From the NCBI RefSeq assembly GCF_036241575.1, contig NZ_CP108455.1, positions 1,012,501 to 1,076,500 on the forward strand: DNA of 64,000 nucleotides, written 5' to 3'. The DNA is from Streptomyces sp. NBC_01267. Lineage in GTDB: Bacteria; Actinomycetota; Actinomycetes; Streptomycetales; Streptomycetaceae. The translations under genes were made by a program, and so were the position numbers. Below, in pieces: positions 52,642 to 62,479 of this stretch (position 1 is the first letter of the stretch; every line of letters begins with the position of its first letter). The notes under the pieces were generated by a model. It saw nothing but the letters and a program-made list of their open reading frames with translations, searched no databases and was not told where the DNA came from.

Positions 52642-55600
52642 TCAGCTCGGCGAGCCGTACAGGGTCACCTCGGCGATGCCCGCGACCGACTGCGCGCCGC
52701 CGCCGACGACGTCGGTGATGTTGATGCGGACGTACCGTGCGCCTGGTGCGGTGAAGGTCTCCGGCAGCGTGTACTGGCCGCCGCGGGTCAGCCCGGGAAG
52801 CACCGTTGTCCATGCATTCCCGTCCCCGGAGACCTGCAGGTCGTACGTGTACCAACTGCTGTCCTTGCCCCAGTGGATGAGAGCTCCGACCAGGTCGTGG
52901 GCGGCCGGCAGCTGCGCGGTCAGCGTCTGCGGCAGCGCTGCCGACTCGGCGACCCATCCCGTACCGAAGGTGATGTCGTCGTCGAACGCCTTGGCGGGTT
53001 CGAAGCCGCTCGCGTGACTGGAGGCGCTCACCTCACCGATCTGGCCGCGGGGAACCTTCGGCCCGGGGTCGGCCGGCTGACCCCCGCCCGTGCCACCCGG
53101 CGGAACGACACGGAACTCGCGCATGCTCGGCCACCACCCGCCGCCCGACAGCACGTTCACCCGCACGTACCGCGCCTTCACGGACACGCGGTGGTCGGCG
53201 GTGCCGCCCGTGGTGGTGTTCGACTCCTCGTCGACCACCTTGGTCCAGTTCGTCGCGTCGTCCGATGTGAGGACGGCGTACCGGTAGGTCGCCTGGTCGG
53301 ACTCCCAGACGATCTGGAACTCCGAGATGTCCGACGGCTGACCGAGATCGACCTGCCACCAGGCAGGAATGTCGCCGCTCGCGACCCACTTGGAATCCGA
53401 GTCGTCGTCGACAGCGTTGCCGGGGATGTTGCCCTCCTGGAAACTGGAGGCGGTGGCCGGCATGTTCAGAGCGATGTTCTGCGCACCCTGGGACTCCAGC
53501 GTCGAGATGTCCTTCCACTCCGGATGACGCCCGTCGGGCATGTACCTGCCGGAATAGCGACTTGTCGCCACCGTCCAACTGCCGGACTCCAGCCCGTCGG
53601 CCGTCGCGGTGAGCGTGATGTCGCCCGGCTCCGTGTCCACCGCGAGCAGGGCGTAGCCGATGCCGGCCCTGGCCTTCTGGGTCTGTACCGCGAGACGGGG
53701 GATGTCGTGGCCGACGAGGCTGCCCTTCCCGGTCACCGCGAGCTCGATTTCCGCGGTCGACGTCGGAATGACGGTGCCGTCCACGTCAACGACCTTGATG
53801 TATACGGGGATCAGGTCCGAGCCGTCGGCCACCGGTTGGATCCGCGTGCGCGCACGCGCGTAACGGCGGAGCGTATCGGCCGCCACTGCGGGCAGCGGAC
53901 TGCCACGCTTCGCGCTCAGCTTCCCGATCAACGATTCGACCGTACCGGGCTGCACTTCGTCGGCCAGCGCAGCAGCGGCCTTCACCGCAACCGGTGACAC
54001 GTTCCCCAGGTAGTACGCGAGCAGGTCTCGCAGTGCCGACCGGACACCCGCGTCGTCGATCTCGATCTGGATGTGGTGCGGGGCTCCGGGGGTTTTCACG
54101 ATCTGAGTGGCGGCCGGCTTTCCGTCGATGCAGCCCTCCGCCCTCAGCTCGCCCGCGACGAACGAATCCAGCGAGAAGGAGTAAGAGGGACTGCCGCCTT
54201 TCGCGGCGATGTTCTTGGCGGTGCCGGCGTTCTGGCTCCGGCTCTTCTCACCGACCAGGGTGCCGTTCTGGTACAGCTTCACGTGATCGGTGTTGCTGAA
54301 GACCGTTACCTCCCGGCTGGATTCCGCCGAGTAGCTGCTGGCGATGAACACCATCGGGCCGCCGTGGTTGGGGTTCTCCGGCGACTGCATCCCCTTGAGC
54401 CAGTAGTAGCAGTACTTCGGGTACCGGTCGATGTCCACGGCCCCGGACTTCTGATAGGGCGAGTTCGTTCCGTAGTCCTCGAAGACCCAGAGAAAATAGC
54501 CACCGATCCGGGGGTTGGCGTCCAGCCCGCCCCAGTCCCAGTACCCGGAACCGTTGAGGTAGCGCTGCCGGGTCTCCACCTGCCGGACGAGTGCACCCTC
54601 GCCGCTCTCGCGGCCCACCCGGCCGGGGTCCTCCCAGTCGCCCCATTCCCGTGTGAAGAAGGGCTTTTCCGGATCGGGGTCCGAACCGTCCGAGTTGACG
54701 ACCTTGTAGTTCACGTCGTAGTACTGCTCACCCCACAACCCGTAGTCGGCCGCGGTGAACATCTGGTCGTTGGGAATCTCCGCGTGGGCCAGCGCGGTGA
54801 CTTTCTTCGACCACCACTCCGGGTACTGCGTCTCGTTCAGCGCGGTTTCCCAGAGAATCATCGACGGACGGTTGCGGTCCCTGCGGATCATCTGCACGGC
54901 GTCCGCGTAGGTGCGATTCACGAACGTCTCGTCATCGCTCCAGAATTGCCAGCCCGGTGCGCATGCGACGACGAGCAGTCCGAGCTCGTCGGCGGCGTCG
55001 AGAAATGCCGGATCGTGCGGATAGTGCGCGGCACGTACCGCGTTGAACCCGCCCAGCTTCAGCCTGAGTGCCTCGCGCCATTTCATCGAGGCCGGTGCGG
55101 CGTCGCCGACGTAGGCATAGTTCTGGTGGATGTTCGCCCCGCGCAGGAAGAGGCGCTCACCGTTGATGTAGAGACCGTCCGCCCGATATTCGATGCGGCG
55201 GATCCCGATGCGCGTGGTGAGTGAATCCAGCACCTGGTCACGGTGGAAGACCTCGCTGACGAGCTCGTACAGGTGCGGTCTGTCCGGGTGCCACAGGTCC
55301 GGACGGATCACCTCCAGACTCTGCTCGAAGTCGTGAGGGGCGCCGCTCGCGATCGTCGCGGTCCGGCTCTCCCGGGCGACGATCTCTCCCCGAGGATCGC
55401 GGATCGTCGTCTGCAGCCGGATGACGGCAGACGCATCGGAGCTGTTCACCACGTTGGTCCTGGCCTGGACGACAGCCCGCCCGGTGTCGGCATGCGGGTA
55501 GGTGACGAACACCCCGCCACCGGCTACGCGGTCGGCCTCCAGCGGATCCGTGATGTGGATGCGCCCGGTCGTCTCCACCGTGACGTTGCGGTAGATGCCG

Positions 55601-56169
55601 CCGTACGTGAGGAACCCGAGCTGGTTTCGGGGTTTACCGGGGGGCGTCTGCGGATCATCGAGATTCGAGACCCGCACGGCGAGAAGATTGTCGCTGTCCC
55701 GGTGGAGCTTGTCGGTGACGTCCACGGAGAAGCCGAGATAGCCACCATGGTGTTCGGCGAGCTTCTCACCGTTGAGGTACACCTGGCAGTTCGTCTGCAC
55801 GCCATCGAAGCGGATCACCACCCGGCGGTCCCTGTCCCCGGGATCCGGGCGGAAGTACCGCCGGTACCAGCCGATACCGGCGAAGACGTCGTAGACGACC
55901 GGCTCCTTGCGCTCCAGCCGCATGGTGTGCGGAATCGACACACCCGCCCAGGCGGAGTCGTCGAAGGACAGCTCCTGCGCGCCCTGGACATCGTCGCGCC
56001 AGAACGCCCAGTCCGTGTCGAGGTTGAGGGTGCGCCGCCCTGGTGCCCTGTTCGCACTTCCCCGCGATGCGGCACTCGCCAACCCACCGGGTACCAGCGT
56101 CATGCCGGCGCCGGCGAGGCCCGCTATCAGTACATTGCGGCGTCCGGGGTCGCCCGTGTTCCCGCCCAT
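52642..56169 (-). CDS. Exported GH2 beta-galactosidase-type enzyme with two F5/8C domains
   Basis: The 1175-residue protein starts with a twin-arginine-like signal (GRRNVLIAGLAGAGMTLV). GH2 sugar-binding, Ig-like and TIM-barrel domains follow, with LNLDTDWAFWRDD, acid/base E446 in ALNETQYPE and nucleophile E508 in FFTREWGDW. Additional beta-sandwich domains come next, then two discoidin/F5/8C domains (near residues 900-1040 and 1060-1175). The ATG at 56169 is preferred over 56400, which would precede the signal peptide by 77 odd residues. Substrate may be a beta-galactoside or related glycan. It converges on the GH35 gene, suggesting joint use of a galactan. Confidence 0.92.
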   Translation of the reverse strand: MGGNTGDPGRRNVLIAGLAGAGMTLVPGGLASAASRGSANRAPGRRTLNLDTDWAFWRDDVQGAQELSFDDSAWAGVSIPHTMRLERKEPVVYDVFAGIGWYRRYFRPDPGDRDRRVVIRFDGVQTNCQVYLNGEKLAEHHGGYLGFSVDVTDKLHRDSDNLLAVRVSNLDDPQTPPGKPRNQLGFLTYGGIYRNVTVETTGRIHITDPLEADRVAGGGVFVTYPHADTGRAVVQARTNVVNSSDASAVIRLQTTIRDPRGEIVARESRTATIASGAPHDFEQSLEVIRPDLWHPDRPHLYELVSEVFHRDQVLDSLTTRIGIRRIEYRADGLYINGERLFLRGANIHQNYAYVGDAAPASMKWREALRLKLGGFNAVRAAHYPHDPAFLDAADELGLLVVACAPGWQFWSDDETFVNRTYADAVQMIRRDRNRPSMILWETALNETQYPEWWSKKVTALAHAEIPNDQMFTAADYGLWGEQYYDVNYKVVNSDGSDPDPEKPFFTREWGDWEDPGRVGRESGEGALVRQVETRQRYLNGSGYWDWGGLDANPRIGGYFLWVFEDYGTNSPYQKSGAVDIDRYPKYCYYWLKGMQSPENPNHGGPMVFIASSYSAESSREVTVFSNTDHVKLYQNGTLVGEKSRSQNAGTAKNIAAKGGSPSYSFSLDSFVAGELRAEGCIDGKPAATQIVKTPGAPHHIQIEIDDAGVRSALRDLLAYYLGNVSPVAVKAAAALADEVQPGTVESLIGKLSAKRGSPLPAVAADTLRRYARARTRIQPVADGSDLIPVYIKVVDVDGTVIPTSTAEIELAVTGKGSLVGHDIPRLAVQTQKARAGIGYALLAVDTEPGDITLTATADGLESGSWTVATSRYSGRYMPDGRHPEWKDISTLESQGAQNIALNMPATASSFQEGNIPGNAVDDDSDSKWVASGDIPAWWQVDLGQPSDISEFQIVWESDQATYRYAVLTSDDATNWTKVVDEESNTTTGGTADHRVSVKARYVRVNVLSGGGWWPSMREFRVVPPGGTGGGQPADPGPKVPRGQIGEVSASSHASGFEPAKAFDDDITFGTGWVAESAALPQTLTAQLPAAHDLVGALIHWGKDSSWYTYDLQVSGDGNAWTTVLPGLTRGGQYTLPETFTAPGARYVRINITDVVGGGAQSVAGIAEVTLYGSPS

Positions 56170-56704
56170 CTGCAGTGACCTCTTCCGTCTCGTGAGGCGC
56201 GTCCTCCGCGACCTCATCTGGTATTCGATCCAGTTGCAGCGGTTGTTCTGACGGCTGTCCGGTTCGGAGCAGTTCGACTCGAACGTCACTGTGCTGCCGA
56301 CGGCACTACCCGAGCCCCTGAAGAAGCTGACATCGTTGTCCGTCGTCGTCCCGGCACCCAACGGGCCGGAGCGGGCCCGAGGCAGGGCGAGGGACCACAT
56401 CAGTCAGCAGAAATGAGGGCGAACTGCTCGCCGCCTGGCGAGAGCCCGGAATCAGGTGGCGCAATCGGAACAGCGAAAGAAACGGAAACTCCCAGAAACC
56501 GACATCCATTTGCAACGTAGGTCAACAGGTGTCACGAGTCAACATCCCGTCAGCTACTCGGTATCCGCCGGATCCATCGGCCTTCCGACCGCATGGAAGT
56601 CAGAAGGGAGAAGTCCAGAACCTCCAGAGGTCCCGAGCTTCCGAGCGGGCCTGCAACTGCGGGCGCTGTCCCCTCCGGCGTCCGCACAACGGCCCTGGAC
56701 GGAG
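56170..56704. other. 535-bp non-coding region upstream of the GH2 gene
   Basis: The region lies between the GH2 start and the end of the glycosyltransferase operon. A minus-strand promoter-like pair is present: TTGACT (56542-56537) and TACGTT (56519-56514) with a 17-bp spacer, which would give a leader of about 340 nt. GC content is clearly lower at 56400-56560 than in flanking genes. No gene is supported. Confidence 0.45.
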
Positions 56705-58213
56705 TCAGGACCGGTCGTACGTGGCGAGGCCCCCGCCGAAGGACGTAGCCCTCGTCTGACGGCGCCATGCCCAGCCGGTGAGTACGGCGGCGGCAGCGAC
56801 CGCGTAGGCGGTGGTACTCACCGTCGCCCCGTCGTCGAAAGCGTGGCTGGTGACGTACGTGACGGCTCCCGCCGCCGCTACGGCCAGCCACTCCCAGCGG
56901 CCGTCCAGGGCGACCAGGGCGACGAGCAGCAGTGCGTACCAGGAGTAGGCGGGGGTGAGCAGCAGGAACGCGGTACCGGTGACGAGGAGAGCACCGCTCC
57001 AAGGACGTTCGGGGTCGCCCCGCCACAGTACGTACCCGGTCACGAGCAGCATGATCACCACCAGGGCCGGGACGGTCCACGCCTCGGGCAGGAGCAGGCG
57101 GAGCACCGCGTAGCGGTTGCGGGCGGTGGCGTCCTCGTAGCCTTCTTCCTGGACGTAGCCGCCGAGGTAGCCGAAGACAGAGGCGTGGGAGGCCAGGACG
57201 TACGGGACGTAGGCGAGGACCGTGACGGCGGTGACGGGCACGAGCACGGCGGCTGCGTCTCGCACCCTCCGCACGCCGGACAGCGCCCCGGGCAGGACCA
57301 CGGCGGGCATCAGTTTGGTCGCCACGGCGGCGCCCAGGAAGGCACTGCCGGAGAGTCGGCGTCCGGCGGCCAGGAGTCCCAGCCCCACGACCGTGAACAG
57401 CACCCCCAGTACGTCCACGTGTGCGTTGTTCACCGCCTCGACCGGCACGGCCGGGCACCAGGCCCAGTAGGCGGCAGTGAGCGGACCGACGCGCCGCAGC
57501 CGGGTCGAGATCAGGACGAGGGCAGCGGTGACCGCGACGGAGAGCAGCGCTCCGGCGATCTGGAAGAGCTTCAACCGGGCACCGGACGGGGGGAGTTGCT
57601 CGACTCCGTAGAAGTACGCCTCGGCGACCGGCGGGTAGACGGTGTGCACGGCCGGGCGGTTGAGACGGGTGCAGTGGGGTGTGTCACCGGGCGACGGGAC
57701 AGGTGCGCGGTCGGGGCCCGCACACGCTGGACCGGTGGGGAAGAGCCAGCTGTCCCGGAGCCGGGCGAGAGCCGGGTCCGCCGGGGCGTGGTCGTACGGC
57801 GAGATGCCCGCCGCCTGGACCCGGCCGTCCCACGCGTAGCGGAAGGCGTCGGTACTGGTACGTGGCGGCGCGACGAGTCCAGTGGCTGCCACCATCGCCG
57901 ATCCCGCGAGGACGAGAGCGGCGGCCTGGCGTCCGGGGACCTTGCGCAGCGACCCGACGGCGGCGGCGAAGAGCAGCCAGGACGCCGCGTACCACCAGGA
58001 CAGTCCCGCCGGGTCGGCGTGGTACCCGTCATAGCCGATGGTGAACACCAGGGCCGCGGTGAGGGCTGCCAGCAGGAGTCCCGCGCGTACGGTGCGGGGG
58101 CAGAGGCTGCGAAGTCCGGCGGTACGGGGGGTGATCACGCTGCTCAGCCTCTCAGCGTCCCCGGCCATCAGCGGTGCGACGCCCCGACGTCCGCGTACCG
58201 CAGGAATCCGCAT
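56705..58213 (-). CDS. Polytopic glycosyltransferase (GT87/mannosyltransferase-like)
   Basis: The 502-residue membrane protein has about ten to twelve hydrophobic segments and the extracellular-loop acidic motif STDAFRYAWDGRVQAAGISP. This resembles the catalytic aspartate region of GT-C enzymes that use polyprenyl-phosphate sugars. It is the last gene of a six-gene minus-strand run. The start is uncertain: ATG 58213 is reported, ATG 58168 or a downstream GTG with GAGAGG upstream are alternatives. The acceptor is unknown. Confidence 0.82.
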   Translation of the reverse strand: MRIPAVRGRRGVAPLMAGDAERLSSVITPRTAGLRSLCPRTVRAGLLLAALTAALVFTIGYDGYHADPAGLSWWYAASWLLFAAAVGSLRKVPGRQAAALVLAGSAMVAATGLVAPPRTSTDAFRYAWDGRVQAAGISPYDHAPADPALARLRDSWLFPTGPACAGPDRAPVPSPGDTPHCTRLNRPAVHTVYPPVAEAYFYGVEQLPPSGARLKLFQIAGALLSVAVTAALVLISTRLRRVGPLTAAYWAWCPAVPVEAVNNAHVDVLGVLFTVVGLGLLAAGRRLSGSAFLGAAVATKLMPAVVLPGALSGVRRVRDAAAVLVPVTAVTVLAYVPYVLASHASVFGYLGGYVQEEGYEDATARNRYAVLRLLLPEAWTVPALVVIMLLVTGYVLWRGDPERPWSGALLVTGTAFLLLTPAYSWYALLLVALVALDGRWEWLAVAAAGAVTYVTSHAFDDGATVSTTAYAVAAAAVLTGWAWRRQTRATSFGGGLATYDRS

Positions 58214-58261
58214 GCCCTGGCGGTACTCCCTGAGACCCGGCTCACGAGGGCCGCCGGCGCT

Positions 58262-58906
58262 TCAGCGGGGCCTCAGTTGAAGGAAGGTGCGGCCTGCCGC
58301 CCGCCACTGGTCCTCGGCGATCCAGCCGGTGGCCTCGGCGTAACCGAGCAGCGCCGGGGTGCCGACCCTCGCCCAGGGGAAGGCCGTCGTGCCCCGGGTG
58401 ACGCGGCCGTCGCAGAAGCGGACCTCGACGCGTTCATCGATGTCCTGCGCCACTGTCTCGACGATCAACGTGCCGTTCGGGTCGATGAGTTCACAGACCC
58501 GGCCGAGCAGGGCCTCGGGGGCGCCTCCGATACCGATGTTGCCGTCCATCAGCAATACGGTCCCCCAGCGTCCCTCGTCCGGCAGCGGATCGAAGACGGA
58601 ACGGCACAGTGCGGCCCCGCCCTCCCGCACGGTGCGGTCGACTGCCTCCTGGTTCACATCCATGCCGAGTGCGGTGGTGCCCAGCGCGGCGAGTGCCGCG
58701 ACCAGACGTCCGGGACCGCAACCGATGTCGAGCACCGGGCCCCGGCAGCGTGCCAGCACGGTGACGTCGGCGCTGTCCGGCGCGGCGCACCAGCGCTCCA
58801 CCTCCAGAGGCAGCAGCCAGCCGTCGTCCCGTCGAAGGAAGAGCGGCCCCTGCCCGGTCAGCAGCGCCTCACGGTACGGATCGGCCCGCCAGGCCCGCAC
58901 GCTCAC
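58262..58906 (-). CDS. Class I SAM-dependent methyltransferase
   Basis: The 214-residue protein has the SAM-binding VLDIGCGPGRLVAAL and the following acidic strand TALGMDVNQEAVD. The segment WGTVLLMDGNIGIGG holds the motif-III-like region. It overlaps the DUF2064 gene by 4 bp and is followed by the GT87-like gene after 48 bp. The substrate is likely a lipid- or glycan-linked intermediate, by context only. Confidence 0.88.
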   Translation of the reverse strand: MSVRAWRADPYREALLTGQGPLFLRRDDGWLLPLEVERWCAAPDSADVTVLARCRGPVLDIGCGPGRLVAALAALGTTALGMDVNQEAVDRTVREGGAALCRSVFDPLPDEGRWGTVLLMDGNIGIGGAPEALLGRVCELIDPNGTLIVETVAQDIDERVEVRFCDGRVTRGTTAFPWARVGTPALLGYAEATGWIAEDQWRAAGRTFLQLRPR

Positions 58907-59547
58907 CGGACCCCGGCTCCCGCCCGGTCCGTGGTGAACACGGCGTGCAGGGCGCCGAATCGGCTGCCCGGGATCACGGAGGCCACAGCGGCGGCATCGG
59001 CAGCGGTGTCCACGTCCCGGAGCACCGGCAGATCGCGGACGGCGAGACCCGCCGCGGTCAGCCGCCTCCGCTGGACGGCTCCCGTGTGCGCCGTCGACAT
59101 GGGCACGCCGCGCAGGAGCTCCGGGTCGGGGGCCGCGAGACCGAGCGCCCAGAAGCCACCGTCCTCCGCAGGCCCGAACCAGGCGTCCGACCCGCTGAAC
59201 TCCAGCCCCTGCGCCAGGAGTCCGGGTGTCACCTGCGGGGTGTCCATGCCGATCAGCAACGCGGGCCCGGTGCAGATCGCGAAGGCCCCGGCCAGTCGGC
59301 TGTCGAGGCCGCCCGCGCCTTGTTCGGCCACCTCGAAGCCGGGTGGCAACCAGGGCCCAGGAGCCCCTGCGAGCACCAGAACCCGACGATCGGCCGGCGT
59401 GGCCAGCACGGCCTCCAGGGTGTCGGCGAGGGCGGCCTCGGCCAGCCGGGCCGACTCCTCCGGCGTGAACGGCGGGGTGAGCCGGGTCTTCACCCGACCG
59501 GGCAGGGGCTCCTTGGCGATGACGAGGATCGTGGTCGCGCGGGTCAC
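58903..59547 (-). CDS. DUF2064 glycosyltransferase/nucleotidyltransferase-like protein
   Basis: The 214-residue protein has VIAKEPLPGRVKTRLTPPFT at the N-terminus and LIGMDTPQVTPGLL, the hallmark of DUF2064 (TIGR04282) proteins with a nucleotide-sugar-type fold. These commonly sit next to GT2 proteins of the TIGR04283 type. It overlaps both neighbours by 4 bp, so the three genes are coupled. Enzymatic activity is unknown. Confidence 0.88.
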   Translation of the reverse strand: MTRATTILVIAKEPLPGRVKTRLTPPFTPEESARLAEAALADTLEAVLATPADRRVLVLAGAPGPWLPPGFEVAEQGAGGLDSRLAGAFAICTGPALLIGMDTPQVTPGLLAQGLEFSGSDAWFGPAEDGGFWALGLAAPDPELLRGVPMSTAHTGAVQRRRLTAAGLAVRDLPVLRDVDTAADAAAVASVIPGSRFGALHAVFTTDRAGAGVR

Positions 59548-60251
59548 CCCACGGCCGCCCGGGGTGCCTCGGCGAGAACCTTGCGCATGTCCCTCACGGC
59601 CTGCCAGGTGCCCCGCCAGGTGCCGGTGACCTTGGACTTCCCGGTGCGCGGCAGATACGGCACGTCCCTCTCCCGCACCCGCCAGCCCGCGTCGGCCGCC
59701 CGGACCACCATCTGGAGCGGATAGCCGCTGCGCCGGTCCGTGAGGCCGAGGCCCAGCAGCGCCTCGCGCCGGGCGACCCGCATCGGCCCCAGGTCGTGCA
59801 GCCGCAATCCGGTCCTGCGCCGCAGCATTCCGGCCAGCGCCAGGTTTCCCGCACGGGCATGCGCAGGCCAGGCACCGCTGCCCTGCGGGCGGCGCCGCCC
59901 GAGCACCAGGTCGGCGTCCCCCGAGGCGACTTGAGTCACGAAGGGGACGAGCAGCCCGGGGTCGAGCGAGGCGTCGCAGTCGCAGAAGCAGAGGAGCTCC
60001 GCGTCCGACGCGAGCAGCCCCGCATGGCAGGCCGCACCGAAGCCCCGCCGGGTCTCGGTCACCACGGTGGCACCGAGCGAACGGGCGAGGTCCGCCGACC
60101 CGTCGGTGGAACCGTTGTCGACCACGATCGCGCGCCAGCCGGCCGGGACGCGCTCCAGTACCCAGGGCAGGGCCGCCGCCTCGTCCAGACAGGGCAGGAC
60201 GACATCCACGGAGGCCGGCCGCGGTACCACTGAGAAGTTCAGATCGGTCAC
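59544..60251 (-). CDS. Family 2 glycosyltransferase (dolichyl-phosphate sugar synthase-like)
   Basis: The 235-residue GT2 protein has VVLPCLDEAAALPWVL, IVVDNGSTDGSADLA, CDCDASLDP as the DxD-like motif and RTGLRLHDLGPMRVARR. It lacks membrane anchors, so it is probably a soluble or peripheral transferase. The GTG at 60251 is preferred; TATGGT six bases upstream looks like a -10 element, which suggests an internal leaderless promoter. The reading from 60422 would overlap a Pro/Arg-rich spacer. It is 204 bp downstream of the small membrane protein gene. Confidence 0.87.
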   Translation of the reverse strand: MTDLNFSVVPRPASVDVVLPCLDEAAALPWVLERVPAGWRAIVVDNGSTDGSADLARSLGATVVTETRRGFGAACHAGLLASDAELLCFCDCDASLDPGLLVPFVTQVASGDADLVLGRRRPQGSGAWPAHARAGNLALAGMLRRRTGLRLHDLGPMRVARREALLGLGLTDRRSGYPLQMVVRAADAGWRVRERDVPYLPRTGKSKVTGTWRGTWQAVRDMRKVLAEAPRAAVG

Positions 60252-60455
60252 AGCTTCACCATACGAATCAAAAGGCGACAAAGGGGTACAGGTGCCTTGC
60301 GAAACGCGGACGCCGCCCCACGGGTGCGCTCCGGCGTCAGCCCGGCGGGCGTACGGGACACGGCCGGGTGCGGCGGGCCGAAGGCGTGCACAGCCGTCGG
60401 ACGGCTGCCCTTTCGAGCTCACCTTCCCGGCAGGTGCGGGAGCACGCCCGGCCCG

Positions 60456-60935
60456 TCACATCCCCCGGACGTGTGGCCGGGTACGACGGCGCCGGCGGAC
60501 CGTGTTGATGAGCGCGGCAAGAGCCGAGGCAGCGAACAGGCCTGCCGTGATCAGTAGCCATCGGCCCAGATAGACGTGGTCCGAGAGCCCCGTGTCCCCG
60601 TGGTACGGGGCCGACTTGCGCAGGATCAGCGGAAACCAGACCAGGAGCAGCAGCGCGGACAGCGCGACGGGCGCACGCAGATAGTTGATCCAGCCCGTGC
60701 CCGGCGCACGCCCGCTGCGGAGCGGCATGGCTGCCTGGGCCGTGCGGTCGGCACCGCTGTAGAGGGGCAGCAGAACCAGGTCGTGCAGGAGCGCGGCGCC
60801 GATGAACCACACGGCGACAGCGACGGTACGGCCGTTGAGGAGCTGGACCGCTGCGTAACCGGCGACCAGGAAACAGCAGGCCATGGCGAGCAGGTGGAAG
60901 GGGTGGGCGCCGTAGCGGCGGGAAAAGAGGCTCAT
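60456..60935 (-). CDS. Small polytopic membrane protein of the glycosyltransferase/molybdoenzyme operon
   Basis: The 159-residue protein has about four transmembrane segments (FHLLAMACCFLVAGYAAV, VAVWFIGAALLHDLVLLPLY, ALSALLLLVWFPLIL, GRWLLITAGLFAASALAALI). The ATG at 60935 falls 2 bp after the stop of the oxidoreductase gene, so the two are coupled. No family was recognised. The C-terminal tail is Arg-rich. Confidence 0.75.
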   Translation of the reverse strand: MSLFSRRYGAHPFHLLAMACCFLVAGYAAVQLLNGRTVAVAVWFIGAALLHDLVLLPLYSGADRTAQAAMPLRSGRAPGTGWINYLRAPVALSALLLLVWFPLILRKSAPYHGDTGLSDHVYLGRWLLITAGLFAASALAALINTVRRRRRTRPHVRGM

Positions 60936-60937
60936 GG

Positions 60938-62338
60938 TCACGTCCGGAAGGTGAGGCGGCGGACCCATTTGGTGTTGTTCACGCCTGGGTTGGCGGGAAC
61001 GATGACGCGCGCGGGATAGCCATGGTCGACGGAGAGTGGTGCCCCGTTGACGTGCAGGGCGAGCAGGGAGAGCGGGTTACGGATCTGGTTGCCGGCCAGG
61101 AGCACCTGGCGGAAGGAACCCTGCCGCTGCACCGACTCCACCAACACGCCGGCGGCACGGGGCACTCCGGCGAGCGCCGCGAGGTCGGACAGCCGAAGGC
61201 CGGACCAGCCCTGATCGTCGGTGGACCAGCCTTCCACACAGGCGATCGGCAGTTCCGCCGTGTGCTGAGCCATGGCGAGCAGCTGATCGCGGGTGAAGGA
61301 GAGTTTCCGTGCCCCCCGAAGTTCCAGGCGCCAGTCGGGACCGATGTCGGTCGCCGTGATGCCGACGGCCGTGGCGCTCTTGTTGATCTGGAAGCCGTTC
61401 GGGCCGGAGCCGGGGTTGCGGTTGTGCGGGGCGAGCAACGCGGTACGGCGCAGGGAGCCACCGATGCTCTGCCCTGCGGTGACGACCAGCAGGGCCAGCG
61501 ACCCGGCACCGACCAGACCCAGCGCACCACGTCGGCTCACCGTCGCCCGGGCCGGGGCGGCGGCGACGAGACCGTACGGATCGCGAGGTTCCGGCTCGGT
61601 GTGGGCGGTATCGGTGGCCAGCACCGAGCGAAGGCTGCGCGAGCGCACCGCCCGCCACATCCGGCCCAGGCGCAGCGCCACATGGGCGGCGAAGGCGGCG
61701 ATGAACACCCAGGCGCCGTAGAAGTGCAGGGTGTAGAAGGAACCGGGAAAAATGTAGTCGAGCTGGATGTTGAGCACACCGGTCGCGAACTCGAACAGGA
61801 CGCCCCCGACCAGCAGGATCAGCGACAGCCGCTCCAGGGCGTGTGCGGGGCTGCGTGCCGGCGGCCACTCGAAGAGCTTGGGGACCACCGACCACAGCTT
61901 CGCGAGCAGGACGGGGATGAGGACGATCCCGAGGGTCACATGCACGCCCTGGGTCAGGCGGTAGAGCCAGTACGGGTGGGTGGGCCAGGTGAACAGGTAG
62001 AAGCCCAGCAGGCCCTTGTCGGGGGTCTTGTCGTTGAGTACGCCCAGGTTCGGGTTGTACGCGGCGTACGACAACAGCCCGGTGACGAACAGGATCGTGA
62101 TGCCGAACAGAAGGATCAGACCGAGGACCGCGGTCAGCCACGCTCCGCGGATCGGACTGCGCCAGAACCCGGGCCGGAACGGGCCGGGCGGCGCGACGGC
62201 GGCCAGGGACCTCGCCCGCCCGCGCAGTCCGACCACGCCGTCCGTACGCGGGTCAGGTGTCTTCCGCCAAGGGGTGGCACCCGTTGCCGGGGCGGACTCC
62301 CGCGCATCGCCGTCACTGGTTCCTGCCACCGTGGCCAC
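60938..62338 (-). CDS. Membrane cytochrome b561-like/sulfite-oxidase-type molybdopterin protein
   Basis: An N-terminal half with about four transmembrane helices has histidines placed as in cytochrome b561-like proteins (VHVTLGIVLIPVLLA, FYGAWVFIAAFAAHVAL). A further hydrophobic segment (RRGALGLVGAGSLALLVVTA) leads into a soluble sulfite-oxidase-type Moco domain with ELPIACVEGWSTDDQGW, where Cys is the molybdenum ligand. This is an electron-transfer or YedY-like redox enzyme. The start is uncertain: GTG 62338 is given, GTG 62329 is equal. It heads the six-gene run. Confidence 0.83.
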   Translation of the reverse strand: MATVAGTSDGDARESAPATGATPWRKTPDPRTDGVVGLRGRARSLAAVAPPGPFRPGFWRSPIRGAWLTAVLGLILLFGITILFVTGLLSYAAYNPNLGVLNDKTPDKGLLGFYLFTWPTHPYWLYRLTQGVHVTLGIVLIPVLLAKLWSVVPKLFEWPPARSPAHALERLSLILLVGGVLFEFATGVLNIQLDYIFPGSFYTLHFYGAWVFIAAFAAHVALRLGRMWRAVRSRSLRSVLATDTAHTEPEPRDPYGLVAAAPARATVSRRGALGLVGAGSLALLVVTAGQSIGGSLRRTALLAPHNRNPGSGPNGFQINKSATAVGITATDIGPDWRLELRGARKLSFTRDQLLAMAQHTAELPIACVEGWSTDDQGWSGLRLSDLAALAGVPRAAGVLVESVQRQGSFRQVLLAGNQIRNPLSLLALHVNGAPLSVDHGYPARVIVPANPGVNNTKWVRRLTFRT

Positions 62339-62479
62339 CCGTTTGTCTCGCTGCCGAAGAGGTTCTGATCCTCGCTTCCGTCTGCCGCATCGGTCCGGTG
62401 CACGCGGTCGGCTGAGGCATACATCAGTCGCACGGCCCACAAGCGGCAGGTGAGGAGGTCCCGCACGACAGCGGTCGCA

